Assembly: GCF_001549985.1 (NCBI RefSeq)
Contig: NZ_LROZ01000011.1
Span: 59,630-123,629, forward strand
Direction of reading: 5' to 3'
Length of the DNA: 64,000 nt
From: Myroides odoratus
Lineage (GTDB): Bacteria; Bacteroidota; Bacteroidia; Flavobacteriales; Flavobacteriaceae
In this document: positions 27,362-35,750 of the stretch, in pieces
Numbering within the stretch: position 1 is the stretch's first letter
Layout: each line of letters opens with the position of its first letter
Made by a program: the position numbers and the translations under genes
Notes under the pieces: model-generated
What the model saw: only the letters and a program-made list of their open reading frames with translations
Databases searched by the model: none
What the model was told of the DNA's origin: nothing

Positions 27362-29320
27362 ATGAGAACAATATTTAAATCCATACTTTTTACCGCACTT
27401 ACCACTTTTTTAGTGACTAGTTGTGCAAAGAATGACGACTTTTCAGTGCCTTCATTGAAATGTAACGATCCTCAAGTGACCGTAACTACAACAATTGATG
27501 ACCTCTATCGTATCGCCCCAGAAGAAGTAGCTCCTTATAATGGAGATGCAAAAGACATCTTAAAAGGTGTAGTTGTTTCTAGTGATAAAGGAGGAAATTT
27601 CTACAACAAAATTCATATTGTTGACGAAACTACACAAAAACCAATCATTGTCAACCTTGCTGATAGATCCGCTTATGTAACATATCCTCCTGGAACTATT
27701 GTCTATGTGAAACTAGGCGGGCTTTATATACACAATAATGGAGGTATGGTCAACTTAGGAGGGGGTATTCAAAATGGAAAATACACCTCTGCTATCTCCA
27801 AAACAGTAATTAACCAATACGTAGGAAAATACTGTAAACTCGCTGACATCAAAAAGTATAATAACATTGTAACTTTAGATGAACTTATAAAAAACAAAAA
27901 GGAATACAAAGGAAAATTAGTTACCGTAACCGATGTACAATTTGCACATGGACTCGTTGGAAAAAAATTATATGATGAAAAGGATGTTGATGCTCAGTAT
28001 CAAACGCTGAGACAAGTGGTTGATGAAAACAGTAATTCTTTTTATATAAGAACAAGCCAATATGCTACAGATTTCGTTTCTTATCAAATTCCCGCCAATA
28101 GTGGATCTATCACGGGTATATTCGATATCTACAACGATATGATCCAATTCTATCCACGTATACTGGAAGACATCAATCTAAAGGATGAACCATTTGTTAT
28201 TGAAGAGGTTAAACCTGGTAAATTCTTAGCTTTCCCTGGTGCTGATTTCGAAAAATGGGATGATTTTCTACGTGTGATTTTCAACAATCAATTGAGTGAT
28301 CCGATGGCTACAAAAGCAGAAGGTCAAGGATGGGAGAATTCAACAGGTTTAGCCATTAAGGGAAATAGAGAACAAAATGGTTATCTGTTCTCCGTACAAG
28401 GAGTAAAAATGCCGAAAGACGCAACAAAACTTTCTTTCCTCATGAAAGGAACATCAGAACGATCTCTATCCATCAACATTAACAGAGCGAATGGTATCAA
28501 CTACAAAGCCTATAACTTAGATGCGGTATCGGGCAGTAAAGTCGTACAACCCAATGAAACTCCAATGGAAAACAATCCCAACAACACAACCAATAGTTAT
28601 AATGGTAAAATTGACACCCAAGGTAAATGGGTAAAAATCACCTTAGATTTAACGGCATTCAACGGGGAATACCATACAGAAGGAACGGGAACCTTCATCA
28701 GCTTTAAAAATGGAAACAAAGCCAATTATGACTTAGTCATTGATGAAATCCGATTTGAAGATGGAACACCTGTGAAAGACGATGAAGGCCCTGTTGAGCC
28801 AGAAGAACCAGAACCAACAGCGGCAGATATATTGGCAAACTTCAACAACTGGGATGAATTTACCAGTAAATTGAGCACACATGGCCTAAAACCATATGCA
28901 ACACAAGCACCAGGAGAAGGGCGAAATGGCAAAGCTGCGATGAAATTATCAGGAACGACAACAGCCAATGACTTTGTATTTACCATCAATGGAAAACAAG
29001 TTCCAGAAGGAAAAACGAAATTGGTCATTTGGGTGAAGGGGACGTCCGATAAAAAATCGCTTTCATTCAACGTAAACAAACCTACTGGTGGGTATGATCC
29101 TTTCAATGCAGGTACCCTAACTACTACAAATTTAAACTTAGTCAAGTTTACCACGAATCAATACAATGGATCAATTGATACGGGCGGACAATGGGTCAAA
29201 CTAACCCTTGATTTAAGCGATACAGCCTACAACAGCACAGGTAATGGCGATGTATTCTCCTTGAAGACAGGTAGTGGTTCAACCTATGAACTCTTAATAG
29301 ACAGTATTTATTTCCAATAA
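27362..29320 (+). CDS. DUF5689-domain surface lipoprotein, copy 2, with duplicated C-terminal domain
   Basis: A 652-residue lipoprotein (lipobox TSC followed by AKNDDF). The DUF5689 part (to about residue 275) mirrors copy 1: VVVSSDKGGNFYNKIHIVDE, GGGIQ and FYPRILEDIN. Then comes a beta-sandwich (about 280-465: FPGADFEKWDDF ... LVIDEIRFED) as in copy 1, an acidic Pro-rich linker (EGPVEPEEPEP) and a second beta-sandwich copy (about 485-652: ANFNNWDEF ... YELLIDSIYF). The extra domain explains the 166-residue length difference. C-terminal sandwiches of this kind often bind carbohydrate or other ligands, but no binding residues are recognised. It is probably the surface partner of the preceding TonB receptor. 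Confidence 0.75.
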   Translation: MRTIFKSILFTALTTFLVTSCAKNDDFSVPSLKCNDPQVTVTTTIDDLYRIAPEEVAPYNGDAKDILKGVVVSSDKGGNFYNKIHIVDETTQKPIIVNLADRSAYVTYPPGTIVYVKLGGLYIHNNGGMVNLGGGIQNGKYTSAISKTVINQYVGKYCKLADIKKYNNIVTLDELIKNKKEYKGKLVTVTDVQFAHGLVGKKLYDEKDVDAQYQTLRQVVDENSNSFYIRTSQYATDFVSYQIPANSGSITGIFDIYNDMIQFYPRILEDINLKDEPFVIEEVKPGKFLAFPGADFEKWDDFLRVIFNNQLSDPMATKAEGQGWENSTGLAIKGNREQNGYLFSVQGVKMPKDATKLSFLMKGTSERSLSININRANGINYKAYNLDAVSGSKVVQPNETPMENNPNNTTNSYNGKIDTQGKWVKITLDLTAFNGEYHTEGTGTFISFKNGNKANYDLVIDEIRFEDGTPVKDDEGPVEPEEPEPTAADILANFNNWDEFTSKLSTHGLKPYATQAPGEGRNGKAAMKLSGTTTANDFVFTINGKQVPEGKTKLVIWVKGTSDKKSLSFNVNKPTGGYDPFNAGTLTTTNLNLVKFTTNQYNGSIDTGGQWVKLTLDLSDTAYNSTGNGDVFSLKTGSGSTYELLIDSIYFQ

Positions 29321-29335
29321 ATAGACTCCATATCT

Positions 29336-29363
29336 AAAAGCTCGGCTCGTCCGAGCTTTTTTT
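29336..29363 (+). terminator. Terminator of the second TonB/DUF5689 operon
   Basis: AAAAGCTCGG, loop CTCGT, CCGAGCTTTTTTT: a 10-bp stem followed by a T run, 16 bases after the DUF5689-2 stop. Confidence 0.85.
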
Positions 29364-29454
29364 ATTGCCGAACGCGATAAAAAACCGCTTGTTATACTTA
29401 TTTTAAACGCATCTACGTGACAAACAAGTTGAAATGAGACACAACTATACAAAC

Positions 29455-29484
29455 AAAAAAGGCGCTCCAAAGAGCGCCTTTTAA
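29455..29484 (-). terminator. Terminator of the ATP synthase operon
   Basis: AAAAGGCGCTC and GAGCGCCTTTT pair around CAAA. On the minus strand the hairpin is followed by T residues. It lies 22 bases after the atpG stop and is the first strong terminator met by transcription coming from porW. Confidence 0.85.
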
Positions 29485-29505
29485 AAAGTATAATTATTTT
29501 TTCGA

Positions 29506-30369
29506 TTAGTTTTTCAATGCTTCTGCACCTCCAACAATCTCTAAAATTTCATTTGTAATCGCAGCCTGACGAGCTTTGTTGTACGTTAATTTCAACGCAT
29601 CTCTCAATTCTTGTGCGTTATCTGTTGCTTTGTGCATCGCAGTCATACGAGCTCCGTGCTCAGACGCTACAGAATCAGCAATTGCTTTGAACAATTGTGT
29701 TTTTAACGACAAAGGAATCAAGGTCTCTATGATTTCCTCTTTTGAAGGCTCATAAATATAATCAGATGCTGCTGCAGTTGCTTCCGTTTCGATAGGCAAT
29801 AATGGCAAAAATTGCTCTGTAACTACATTTTGAGTAGCTGCATTTTTAAACTGGTTATATACAATTTGAATAGAGTCGTATTTCTCATTCACAAACGCTT
29901 CCATTACATGCTCAGCAATAACTGCTGTATGCTCAAAATCAAAATGATCGTATAATGAACTTTGATTGTCAACAACGTGGAATGATTTTTTAAGGATATC
30001 ATTTCCTTTCTTACCAATTGTCAATAAATCAATGTTTGCTCCTTTGAATGCTGTATTCGCTAATACATTAATTTGTTTAATAATGTTAGCATTGAAACCA
30101 CCACATAACCCTCTGTTCGAAGTTACTGTAATGAACAATACATTTTTTACCTCTCTAACTTGCGAATATACACTTGAATTCTCTCCTTCTAAAGTAGAAC
30201 TAACATTTTGAATAATCTCAGTTAGCTTCTCTGAATAAGGACGCATAGCTGTAATCGTATCCGTAGCCTTTTTCAATTTTGCTGCAGATACCATTTTCAT
30301 CGCAGATGTAATCTGCATTGTAGATCCAATAGAAGAAATCCTATTGCGTATTTCTTTAAGATTTGCCAT
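29506..30369 (-). CDS. atpG: ATP synthase F1, gamma subunit
   Basis: A 287-residue gamma subunit, the rotating central stalk of F1. The N-terminal helix (MANLKEIRNRISSI, ITSAMKMVSAAKLKKA) and the C-terminal helix (MTAMHKATDNAQEL, LTYNKARQAAITNEI) form the coiled coil inside the alpha-beta ring, and ITSNRGLCGGFN is the conserved Rossmann-part motif. Length is normal. It is the last gene of the atp cluster, 67 bases after atpA, and ends at a terminator. Note that atpD (beta) and atpC (epsilon) do not follow. Confidence 0.97.
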   Translation of the reverse strand: MANLKEIRNRISSIGSTMQITSAMKMVSAAKLKKATDTITAMRPYSEKLTEIIQNVSSTLEGENSSVYSQVREVKNVLFITVTSNRGLCGGFNANIIKQINVLANTAFKGANIDLLTIGKKGNDILKKSFHVVDNQSSLYDHFDFEHTAVIAEHVMEAFVNEKYDSIQIVYNQFKNAATQNVVTEQFLPLLPIETEATAAASDYIYEPSKEEIIETLIPLSLKTQLFKAIADSVASEHGARMTAMHKATDNAQELRDALKLTYNKARQAAITNEILEIVGGAEALKN

Positions 30370-30436
30370 TTGAAAACGTATATAATTCAGAAAGAGAATA
30401 AGCTTTTAGACAAGCTTAGACTCTTTCAAAAAATTC

Positions 30437-32011
30437 TTAATATTTTGAAGCTAATTCTTTAGCTACTTTCTCTAAAACACTAGTTTGTTCGTCACCGAAT
30501 TTACCAGCTTTTAATTGATCTAAAACATCTCTGTGACGTGAGTTAAGAGCTTCTAAGAAATCTTTTTCAAACTCTTTTACTTTGTTCACAGGAACATTTC
30601 TCAATAAGTTTTTAGACCCAGCATAAATAATTGCTACTTGATCTTCCACTGTATAAGGATCGTTAACTGCTTGTTTCAAGATTTCAACGTTACGTTGACC
30701 TTTAGAGATAACGTTCATTGTAGCTGCATCTAAATCAGAACCGAATTTCGCGAAAGCTTCTAATTCACGGAATTGTGCTTGGTCTAATTTTAATGTACCT
30801 GCTACTTTTTTCATTGATTTAATTTGAGCAGAACCTCCAACACGAGATACAGAAATACCTACGTTAATTGCAGGACGTACCCCTGAGTTGAATAAATCAG
30901 ACTCTAAGAAAATCTGTCCATCCGTAATTGAAATTACGTTTGTTGGAATATAAGCAGAAACGTCACCCGCTTGAGTTTCAATAATAGGTAAAGCTGTTAA
31001 TGACCCACCACCTTTAACGAAAGGTTTGATTGACTCTGGTAAGTCGTTCATGTTTTTAGCGATTTCATCATCACCAATAACACGAGCCGCTCTTTCTAAT
31101 AATCTTGAGTGAAGGTAGAAAACGTCTCCAGGGTAAGCCTCACGTCCCGGTGGTCTTCTTAAGATCAAAGACATTTCACGGTAAGCAACAGCTTGTTTAG
31201 ATAAATCATCATAAATAATCAATGCTGGACGACCTGTATCACGGAAGTATTCTCCGATTGCAGCACCTGCCATAGCAGAGTAAACTTGCATTGGAGCAGG
31301 ATCTGATGCATTAGCCGCAACAATGATTGTATAAGCCATTGCACCTTTTTCTTCTAATGTTTTAGCGATAGCTGCAACAGTTGAAGCTTTTTGTCCAATA
31401 GCAACATAGATACAGTAAACTGGTTGACCTGCATCATAGAATTCTTTTTGGTTCAGAATTGTATCGATACAAACCGTAGTTTTTCCAGTTTGACGGTCAC
31501 CAATAACTAACTCACGTTGTCCACGTCCAACAGGAATCATCGCATCAATTGCTTTAATACCTGTTTGTAATGGTTCAGTTACTGGTTGACGGTAGATAAC
31601 ACCTGGTGCTTTACGCTCCAATGGCATTTCATATAAATCACCTTCGATAGGACCTTTACCATCGATTGGTTGTCCTAACGTATTTACAACACGTCCTACC
31701 ATTTTCTCTCCTACGCGTAGAGAAGCGATACGACCTGTTCTTTTCACTGTAGCACCTTCGCTTACACCAACAGAAGAACCTAACAATACAATACCTACGT
31801 TATCTTCTTCTAAGTTTTGTACCATTGCCTCTAATCCGTTGTCAAATACAACTAGCTCTCCGTACTCCGCATTTGTTAACCCGTAAACACGAGCAACTCC
31901 ATCTCCTACTTCTAGTACTGTACCAACTTCTTCTAAAGAAGCCTCAGAGCTAAATCCAGATAATTGTTTCTTTAAAATCGCTGAAATTTCAGCTGGTTTA
32001 ATGTCCGCCAT
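30437..32011 (-). CDS. atpA: ATP synthase F1, alpha subunit
   Basis: A 524-residue alpha chain of the F1 hexamer. The P-loop GDRQTGKT is at residues 171-178, with [15 protein letters not shown] (Walker B region) and the signature [17 protein letters not shown] with the regulatory arginine downstream. Residues 1-95 form the N-terminal beta-barrel and the last 130 the helical domain. The alpha chain binds nucleotide non-catalytically and completes the catalytic sites of the beta subunit, which is encoded outside this window. It lies 43 bases after atpH. Confidence 0.98.
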   Translation of the reverse strand: MADIKPAEISAILKKQLSGFSSEASLEEVGTVLEVGDGVARVYGLTNAEYGELVVFDNGLEAMVQNLEEDNVGIVLLGSSVGVSEGATVKRTGRIASLRVGEKMVGRVVNTLGQPIDGKGPIEGDLYEMPLERKAPGVIYRQPVTEPLQTGIKAIDAMIPVGRGQRELVIGDRQTGKTTVCIDTILNQKEFYDAGQPVYCIYVAIGQKASTVAAIAKTLEEKGAMAYTIIVAANASDPAPMQVYSAMAGAAIGEYFRDTGRPALIIYDDLSKQAVAYREMSLILRRPPGREAYPGDVFYLHSRLLERAARVIGDDEIAKNMNDLPESIKPFVKGGGSLTALPIIETQAGDVSAYIPTNVISITDGQIFLESDLFNSGVRPAINVGISVSRVGGSAQIKSMKKVAGTLKLDQAQFRELEAFAKFGSDLDAATMNVISKGQRNVEILKQAVNDPYTVEDQVAIIYAGSKNLLRNVPVNKVKEFEKDFLEALNSRHRDVLDQLKAGKFGDEQTSVLEKVAKELASKY

Positions 32012-32054
32012 TTTTATCTATGTTTATACACGAAAATTCGTGCGGTGATTTTTT

Positions 32055-32591
32055 TTACTTAATTAATTCTCTTTTTAATACTTGTAATTGATTTGCTAAA
32101 GAAGCATTGTATTGGATATCTCCAATTTTCAAGATAAACCCTCCTAAGATTGATTCATCCACAATATTTGTAATTACAGCTTCTTTTCCAGGAGCTAAAG
32201 TTTTTACTTTCTCAAGTACCTTAGCCTCTATACTAGCATCAATAGGCATTGCTGTAGTAACAGTTACTTTCTCAATACCTTTATACAAATCGTATTGTTT
32301 TTGAAACTCCAAAGCAGTTGCTTCTAAAATCCCAAATCTACTATTTGCTTTTAATACTTTGAATAGTTCTTTCGTTCCTTCATTAACTCCAGCGAATACT
32401 TCCAATAAAGCATTTAATTTCAACTGATCTTTAACAATTGGATTTGTAAGAAACACATTCAATTCACTGCTTTGAGCTATTGATTGAGAAATAAGGATCA
32501 TATCCCCATTGATAGCATCAACATTTCCTTTTTCTAAAGAAACCTCAAGCATTGCTTTTGCATAACGTGCCGCAGCTCTTGTGCTTACCAT
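32055..32591 (-). CDS. atpH: ATP synthase F1, delta subunit
   Basis: A 178-residue delta (OSCP) subunit, which joins the outer stalk to the top of F1. The N-terminal helical part begins RAAARYAKAMLEVSLEKG, a typical delta start, and the C-terminal block near residue 150 (DESILGGFILKIGDIQYNAS) is the PROSITE-type delta signature. The size is usual for the family. It starts 7 bases after the end of atpF, so the two are tightly coupled. Confidence 0.95.
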   Translation of the reverse strand: MVSTRAAARYAKAMLEVSLEKGNVDAINGDMILISQSIAQSSELNVFLTNPIVKDQLKLNALLEVFAGVNEGTKELFKVLKANSRFGILEATALEFQKQYDLYKGIEKVTVTTAMPIDASIEAKVLEKVKTLAPGKEAVITNIVDESILGGFILKIGDIQYNASLANQLQVLKRELIK

Positions 32592-32598
32592 AGTGATA

Positions 32599-33099
32599 TT
32601 AGTTTAATTTTACATCATCTAACATTTTCTCAACCAATTTAGCTTGAGCTTCTTTGTTAGATAATTGATCTTTCAATAATTTTTCAGCGATTTCAATTGA
32701 AATAGATGAAACTTGCGTTTTTAAGTCAAGAATAGCCGCAGCCTTCTCACTTTCAATTGTAGCTTTTGCTTGAGCGATTAATCGTTCACCCTGAGCTTCC
32801 GCTTCTGTTTTAGCATCTGCAATCAATTTTTCTTTGATCTCACGAGCTTCTTTTAGTAAAGTATCGCGCTCCGCACGAGCTTCAGCTAATAACTTCTCGT
32901 TATCTGCTTTTAAATTAGCCATTTCTCTTTTAGCGTTTTCTGCAGCTGCTAATGCATCAGTAATACCCTCTTCACGAGCTTCTAAAGCATTTACAATTGG
33001 TTTCCACGCGAATTTTCCTAAGATAACAACAATTACTATCATAATAATTAGTTGCCAGAAAAATAGTCCAAAACTGAAATCGTTAATTAACTTATCCAT
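32599..33099 (-). CDS. atpF: ATP synthase F0, b subunit
   Basis: A 166-residue b subunit with one membrane helix (about residues 8-28, LFFWQLIIMIVIVVILGKF) followed by FAWKPI and a long charged coiled coil (about 35-165), which dimerises as the outer stalk and holds delta and alpha. The pattern rich in Ala, Glu and Lys (EKLLAEARAERDTLLKEA) is typical. It lies between atpE (100 bases upstream) and atpH. Confidence 0.95.
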   Translation of the reverse strand: MDKLINDFSFGLFFWQLIIMIVIVVILGKFAWKPIVNALEAREEGITDALAAAENAKREMANLKADNEKLLAEARAERDTLLKEAREIKEKLIADAKTEAEAQGERLIAQAKATIESEKAAAILDLKTQVSSISIEIAEKLLKDQLSNKEAQAKLVEKMLDDVKLN

Positions 33100-33199
33100 T
33101 ATCTAAAATTATACTTTTTAATATCTGATTTTGTTTAATTAAAATAAGAAGTTTACCTGCAACCAACCGTTGCAGATAAACTCTTTGTACTAACTTGGA

Positions 33200-33394
33200 T
33201 TATTTACCTAAGATTAAAGCACCGAATGCTAAACCTTCCAATAAAGCTCCAATGATAATCATTGCAGTTTGGATTTTTCCAGCAGCTTCTGGTTGACGAG
33301 CAATAGCGTCCATTGCAGAAGAACCAATTTTACCTAAACCGTAACCAGCTCCGATTACGATTAAACCTGCACCAATGATAGTTGGGATTGTCAT
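33200..33394 (-). CDS. atpE: ATP synthase F0, c subunit
   Basis: A 64-residue proteolipid of two membrane helices joined by the polar loop ARQPEA (about residues 32-37). The ion-carrying carboxylate is Glu53 in ALLEGLAFG. The first helix is glycine-rich (GAGYGLGKIG) and lacks the Gln and the Ser/Thr pair that mark Na-dependent c rings, so proton coupling is inferred. It is shorter than the E. coli c subunit but normal for Bacteroidota. Confidence 0.95.
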   Translation of the reverse strand: MTIPTIIGAGLIVIGAGYGLGKIGSSAMDAIARQPEAAGKIQTAMIIIGALLEGLAFGALILGK

Positions 33395-33456
33395 AGTATT
33401 GAATTTAATATTAATTAAACAAATTTATTTATACTCTATTTTTATTCTCTCTTTGA

Positions 33457-34635
33457 TTAATGTGCTTCTTCGTGATCATGTTCTGCCACAGCCATTCCAA
33501 TAAATAATGACGATAACATAGTAAAGATGAACGCTTGTAAGAAAGCAACTAAAATTTCTAATACAACTAAGAACGTAGATAAGAAGAATCCAATTCCGAT
33601 TGCTCCTCCAGTTCCTAATGCTTCCTTCATAACGAAGATGATTGCAATTAGTCCGAATACGACCGAGTGACCAGCTGTAATGTTAGCAAATAAACGCACC
33701 ATTAAAGAGAATGGTTTAATAATTGCACCTAAAATTTCAATAGGCATTAACATCAATTTCATTGGCACTGGAACTCCTGGCATCCAGAACATGTGTTTCC
33801 AGTAATCTTTGTTTGCAGAAAAATGAACGATAATAAACGTACAAATTGCCAAACATACTGTTACTGAAATATTACCTGTAACGTTAAATCCTAGTGGTGT
33901 TAATCCCAAGATATTCAAAATGAAAATCAAAAAGAAAACAGACAACAAATACGGCATGAACTTTTTGTATTTTGCTTTACCGATATTTGGCACTGCCATT
34001 TCATCGCGAACATAAAGCACTAATGGCTCTAATCCTCTTGCGATTCCTTTTGGCAAATTATTTGGTCCGTTTTTGTATGTTTTTGCTAATCCTAAGAACA
34101 GGATAAACATTAAAATTGTAGTAAAAATTAAAGAAGCTACGTTCTTTGTGATAGAGAAATCAAGTGGTTTCTCATTGGTAGGGTGATGTGCTTCATCGTA
34201 CATGATAGTACCCTCAGCATCTGTTTTGTATATCTTACTGTGATATAACTTGTAGAATTGTCCGTTTTTCTCAACTACTTTCTTTCCAAAGTCAAATTCA
34301 GAAGACATGAAGATTTTAAGACCGTTGTCAATTAAGATAACTGGCAATGAAAAACCGTAGTTTTCACCTGTTTCTTCATCAGAGAAGAAGATAAAAGAAT
34401 AATCATCTGCCAAGTGATGCGTAATATGAGCTTGAACTTTCTCAGCTTGAGTCATTTCAGCAGGTTTTTCTATTTCATGCCCTTCAACGTGTTCAAGGGT
34501 TTCTTCAATAGATTGCTCAGCTTCTTGAATTGAGTTTTCAAGCTTTTGAGTAGTAGTTTGCGCGTACGAAAATACCGACGAGGCTGTAAATAAAACAGCT
34601 GCTAATAAATTCAGTGATTTCTTGAGAGTCACCAT
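33457..34635 (-). CDS. atpB: ATP synthase F0, a subunit with long N-terminal extension
   Basis: A 392-residue a subunit, against about 270 in E. coli. It begins with a hydrophobic leader (LLAAVLFTASSVFSYAQ) and a hydrophilic region rich in Glu and His to about residue 150, which should be periplasmic. Five or six membrane helices follow from about 165. The essential arginine of the proton channel is in the block MVRLFANITAGHS, and the C-terminus ends AEHDHEEAH. The signal-bearing extension is known from Bacteroidota a subunits. It is not the result of a frameshift, as the frame is continuous and composition does not change. It lies 62 bases before atpE. Confidence 0.95.
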   Translation of the reverse strand: MVTLKKSLNLLAAVLFTASSVFSYAQTTTQKLENSIQEAEQSIEETLEHVEGHEIEKPAEMTQAEKVQAHITHHLADDYSFIFFSDEETGENYGFSLPVILIDNGLKIFMSSEFDFGKKVVEKNGQFYKLYHSKIYKTDAEGTIMYDEAHHPTNEKPLDFSITKNVASLIFTTILMFILFLGLAKTYKNGPNNLPKGIARGLEPLVLYVRDEMAVPNIGKAKYKKFMPYLLSVFFLIFILNILGLTPLGFNVTGNISVTVCLAICTFIIVHFSANKDYWKHMFWMPGVPVPMKLMLMPIEILGAIIKPFSLMVRLFANITAGHSVVFGLIAIIFVMKEALGTGGAIGIGFFLSTFLVVLEILVAFLQAFIFTMLSSLFIGMAVAEHDHEEAH

Positions 34636-34724
34636 ATCTTAACTTCTTGAATATTTTGGTTCCTAAAATTTTGTGCAAAAGTACAATAATTCTTGTATTA
34701 TCATACCTTTATATCAAACTTTTT

Positions 34725-35138
34725 TTACTTAGTTTCGTTTGACGTAGTATTCTTATTTAAAATACTATAGGCAACAAATGCATCCCCGCCAAGGAAAACC
34801 AATACAATCACTAAAAAATTGTATTTAAATCCTTCGTCTGTCATTTCGTGATCTAATCCATCTTTTGCGAATAAATAACTTGCAATTAATCGCATTGTAA
34901 TGAATCCTAAGAAGACAAAACCCAAATTATTAGGCAAGCTATTTTTAATTCCGAACAAAGCAAAAAAGATGATAATAGAAAAGATAAATTCAAATCCGTA
35001 AAACTTTTCTAAGCTATATCCGAGTTCGATTAGCGAATCACCTGCATCAGTAAAAGCCACAACGGCATAATGTAGGGCAAATACCACGACTAAACCAATA
35101 AAAAGTTTCAATCCAATTTGTACAATTTCTTTATCCAT
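34725..35138 (-). CDS. DUF6168-like membrane protein in the atp cluster
   Basis: A 137-residue protein with four predicted membrane helices (about residues 8-28, 48-64, 70-90 and 104-123). It occupies the place between the AtpZ/AtpI-like gene and atpB, where many Flavobacteriia carry a DUF6168 member, and I assign it there from size, topology and position rather than from a motif. Position suggests a helper for F0 assembly, as with AtpI, but this is inference. It begins 4 bases after the end of the preceding gene. Confidence 0.55.
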   Translation of the reverse strand: MDKEIVQIGLKLFIGLVVVFALHYAVVAFTDAGDSLIELGYSLEKFYGFEFIFSIIIFFALFGIKNSLPNNLGFVFLGFITMRLIASYLFAKDGLDHEMTDEGFKYNFLVIVLVFLGGDAFVAYSILNKNTTSNETK

Positions 35139-35142
35139 TCTT

Positions 35143-35355
35143 TTATTTATTTAACTGATTGACTTGTTTAATAACTTGGTACAAAGCTAATCCTACTCCC
35201 AATAACGTACAAATTTTATTTGCGATTCCTCCTTCTAACTCGTACTTACCATCTAACCAGACACCTAAACGGTGTGATAAATAAATAATTATCCCCATCT
35301 GGATGGGGATATTAATTAAAGACAACCACTTATTGGGTGATTTCTTTTCTGTCAT
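35143..35355 (-). CDS. AtpZ/AtpI-family small membrane protein
   Basis: A 70-residue protein with two membrane helices (about residues 11-30 and 45-63) separated by a short polar loop (DGKYELEGG). This is the hairpin topology of AtpZ/AtpI proteins, which precede F0 genes in many bacteria and help c-ring assembly or Mg uptake. Its ATG region overlaps the end of the bactofilin gene by one base, so it is co-translated with it. The family call rests on size, topology and position at the head of the atp cluster. Confidence 0.75.
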   Translation of the reverse strand: MTEKKSPNKWLSLINIPIQMGIIIYLSHRLGVWLDGKYELEGGIANKICTLLGVGLALYQVIKQVNQLNK

Positions 35356-35735
35356 TAGGATAGCTGTTCATTGCCAACCATTTGGCATTTTACATCAATC
35401 TTGGCACCTGGTTCAACCGCTAAGCGCCCCACTTTGATATCGCCTTTGATTCGAGCAGCAGATTTTACAGTAAGCAAATCATTCACTAGAATATTCCCCA
35501 CTATTTCTCCTTCAATCTCACTGTTTTCACAACTGATATTTCCTACAATCCTCGCTATAGGTCCCAGCACTAATCGTCCTTTAACCACAACATTTCCCTC
35601 AATGACACCGTCAATTCGAATATCTGCTATCGCTTCAATATCGCCTTTAATCGTTGTCCCTTCAACAATACGATTTGTTTGTCCCAACAAATCTAATCCT
35701 GTTCCTTTTGCTTTCTTTTTCGATTTATCAAACAT
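35355..35735 (-). CDS. Bactofilin (polymer-forming cytoskeletal protein)
   Basis: A 126-residue bactofilin. The middle is a right-handed beta-helix of short repeats such as TTIKGDIEA, DIRIDGVIEGNV, ARIVGNI, EIEGEIVGNI and ARIKGDIKV, with short disordered ends. Bactofilins polymerise without nucleotide into cytoplasmic filaments at the membrane and place cell-wall or surface machines. It sits directly between porW/sprE (15 bases) and the AtpZ-like gene, an order I recall from other Flavobacteriia. A link to localisation of T9SS or ATP synthase is a guess from position. Confidence 0.85.
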   Translation of the reverse strand: MFDKSKKKAKGTGLDLLGQTNRIVEGTTIKGDIEAIADIRIDGVIEGNVVVKGRLVLGPIARIVGNISCENSEIEGEIVGNILVNDLLTVKSAARIKGDIKVGRLAVEPGAKIDVKCQMVGNEQLS

Positions 35736-35750
35736 TGTAAAACACTTTTA

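Noticed and set aside
33457..34635. Frameshift or fusion in atpB because of its length
   Set aside because: The frame is continuous, composition is even, and long a subunits with a leader are usual in Bacteroidota.
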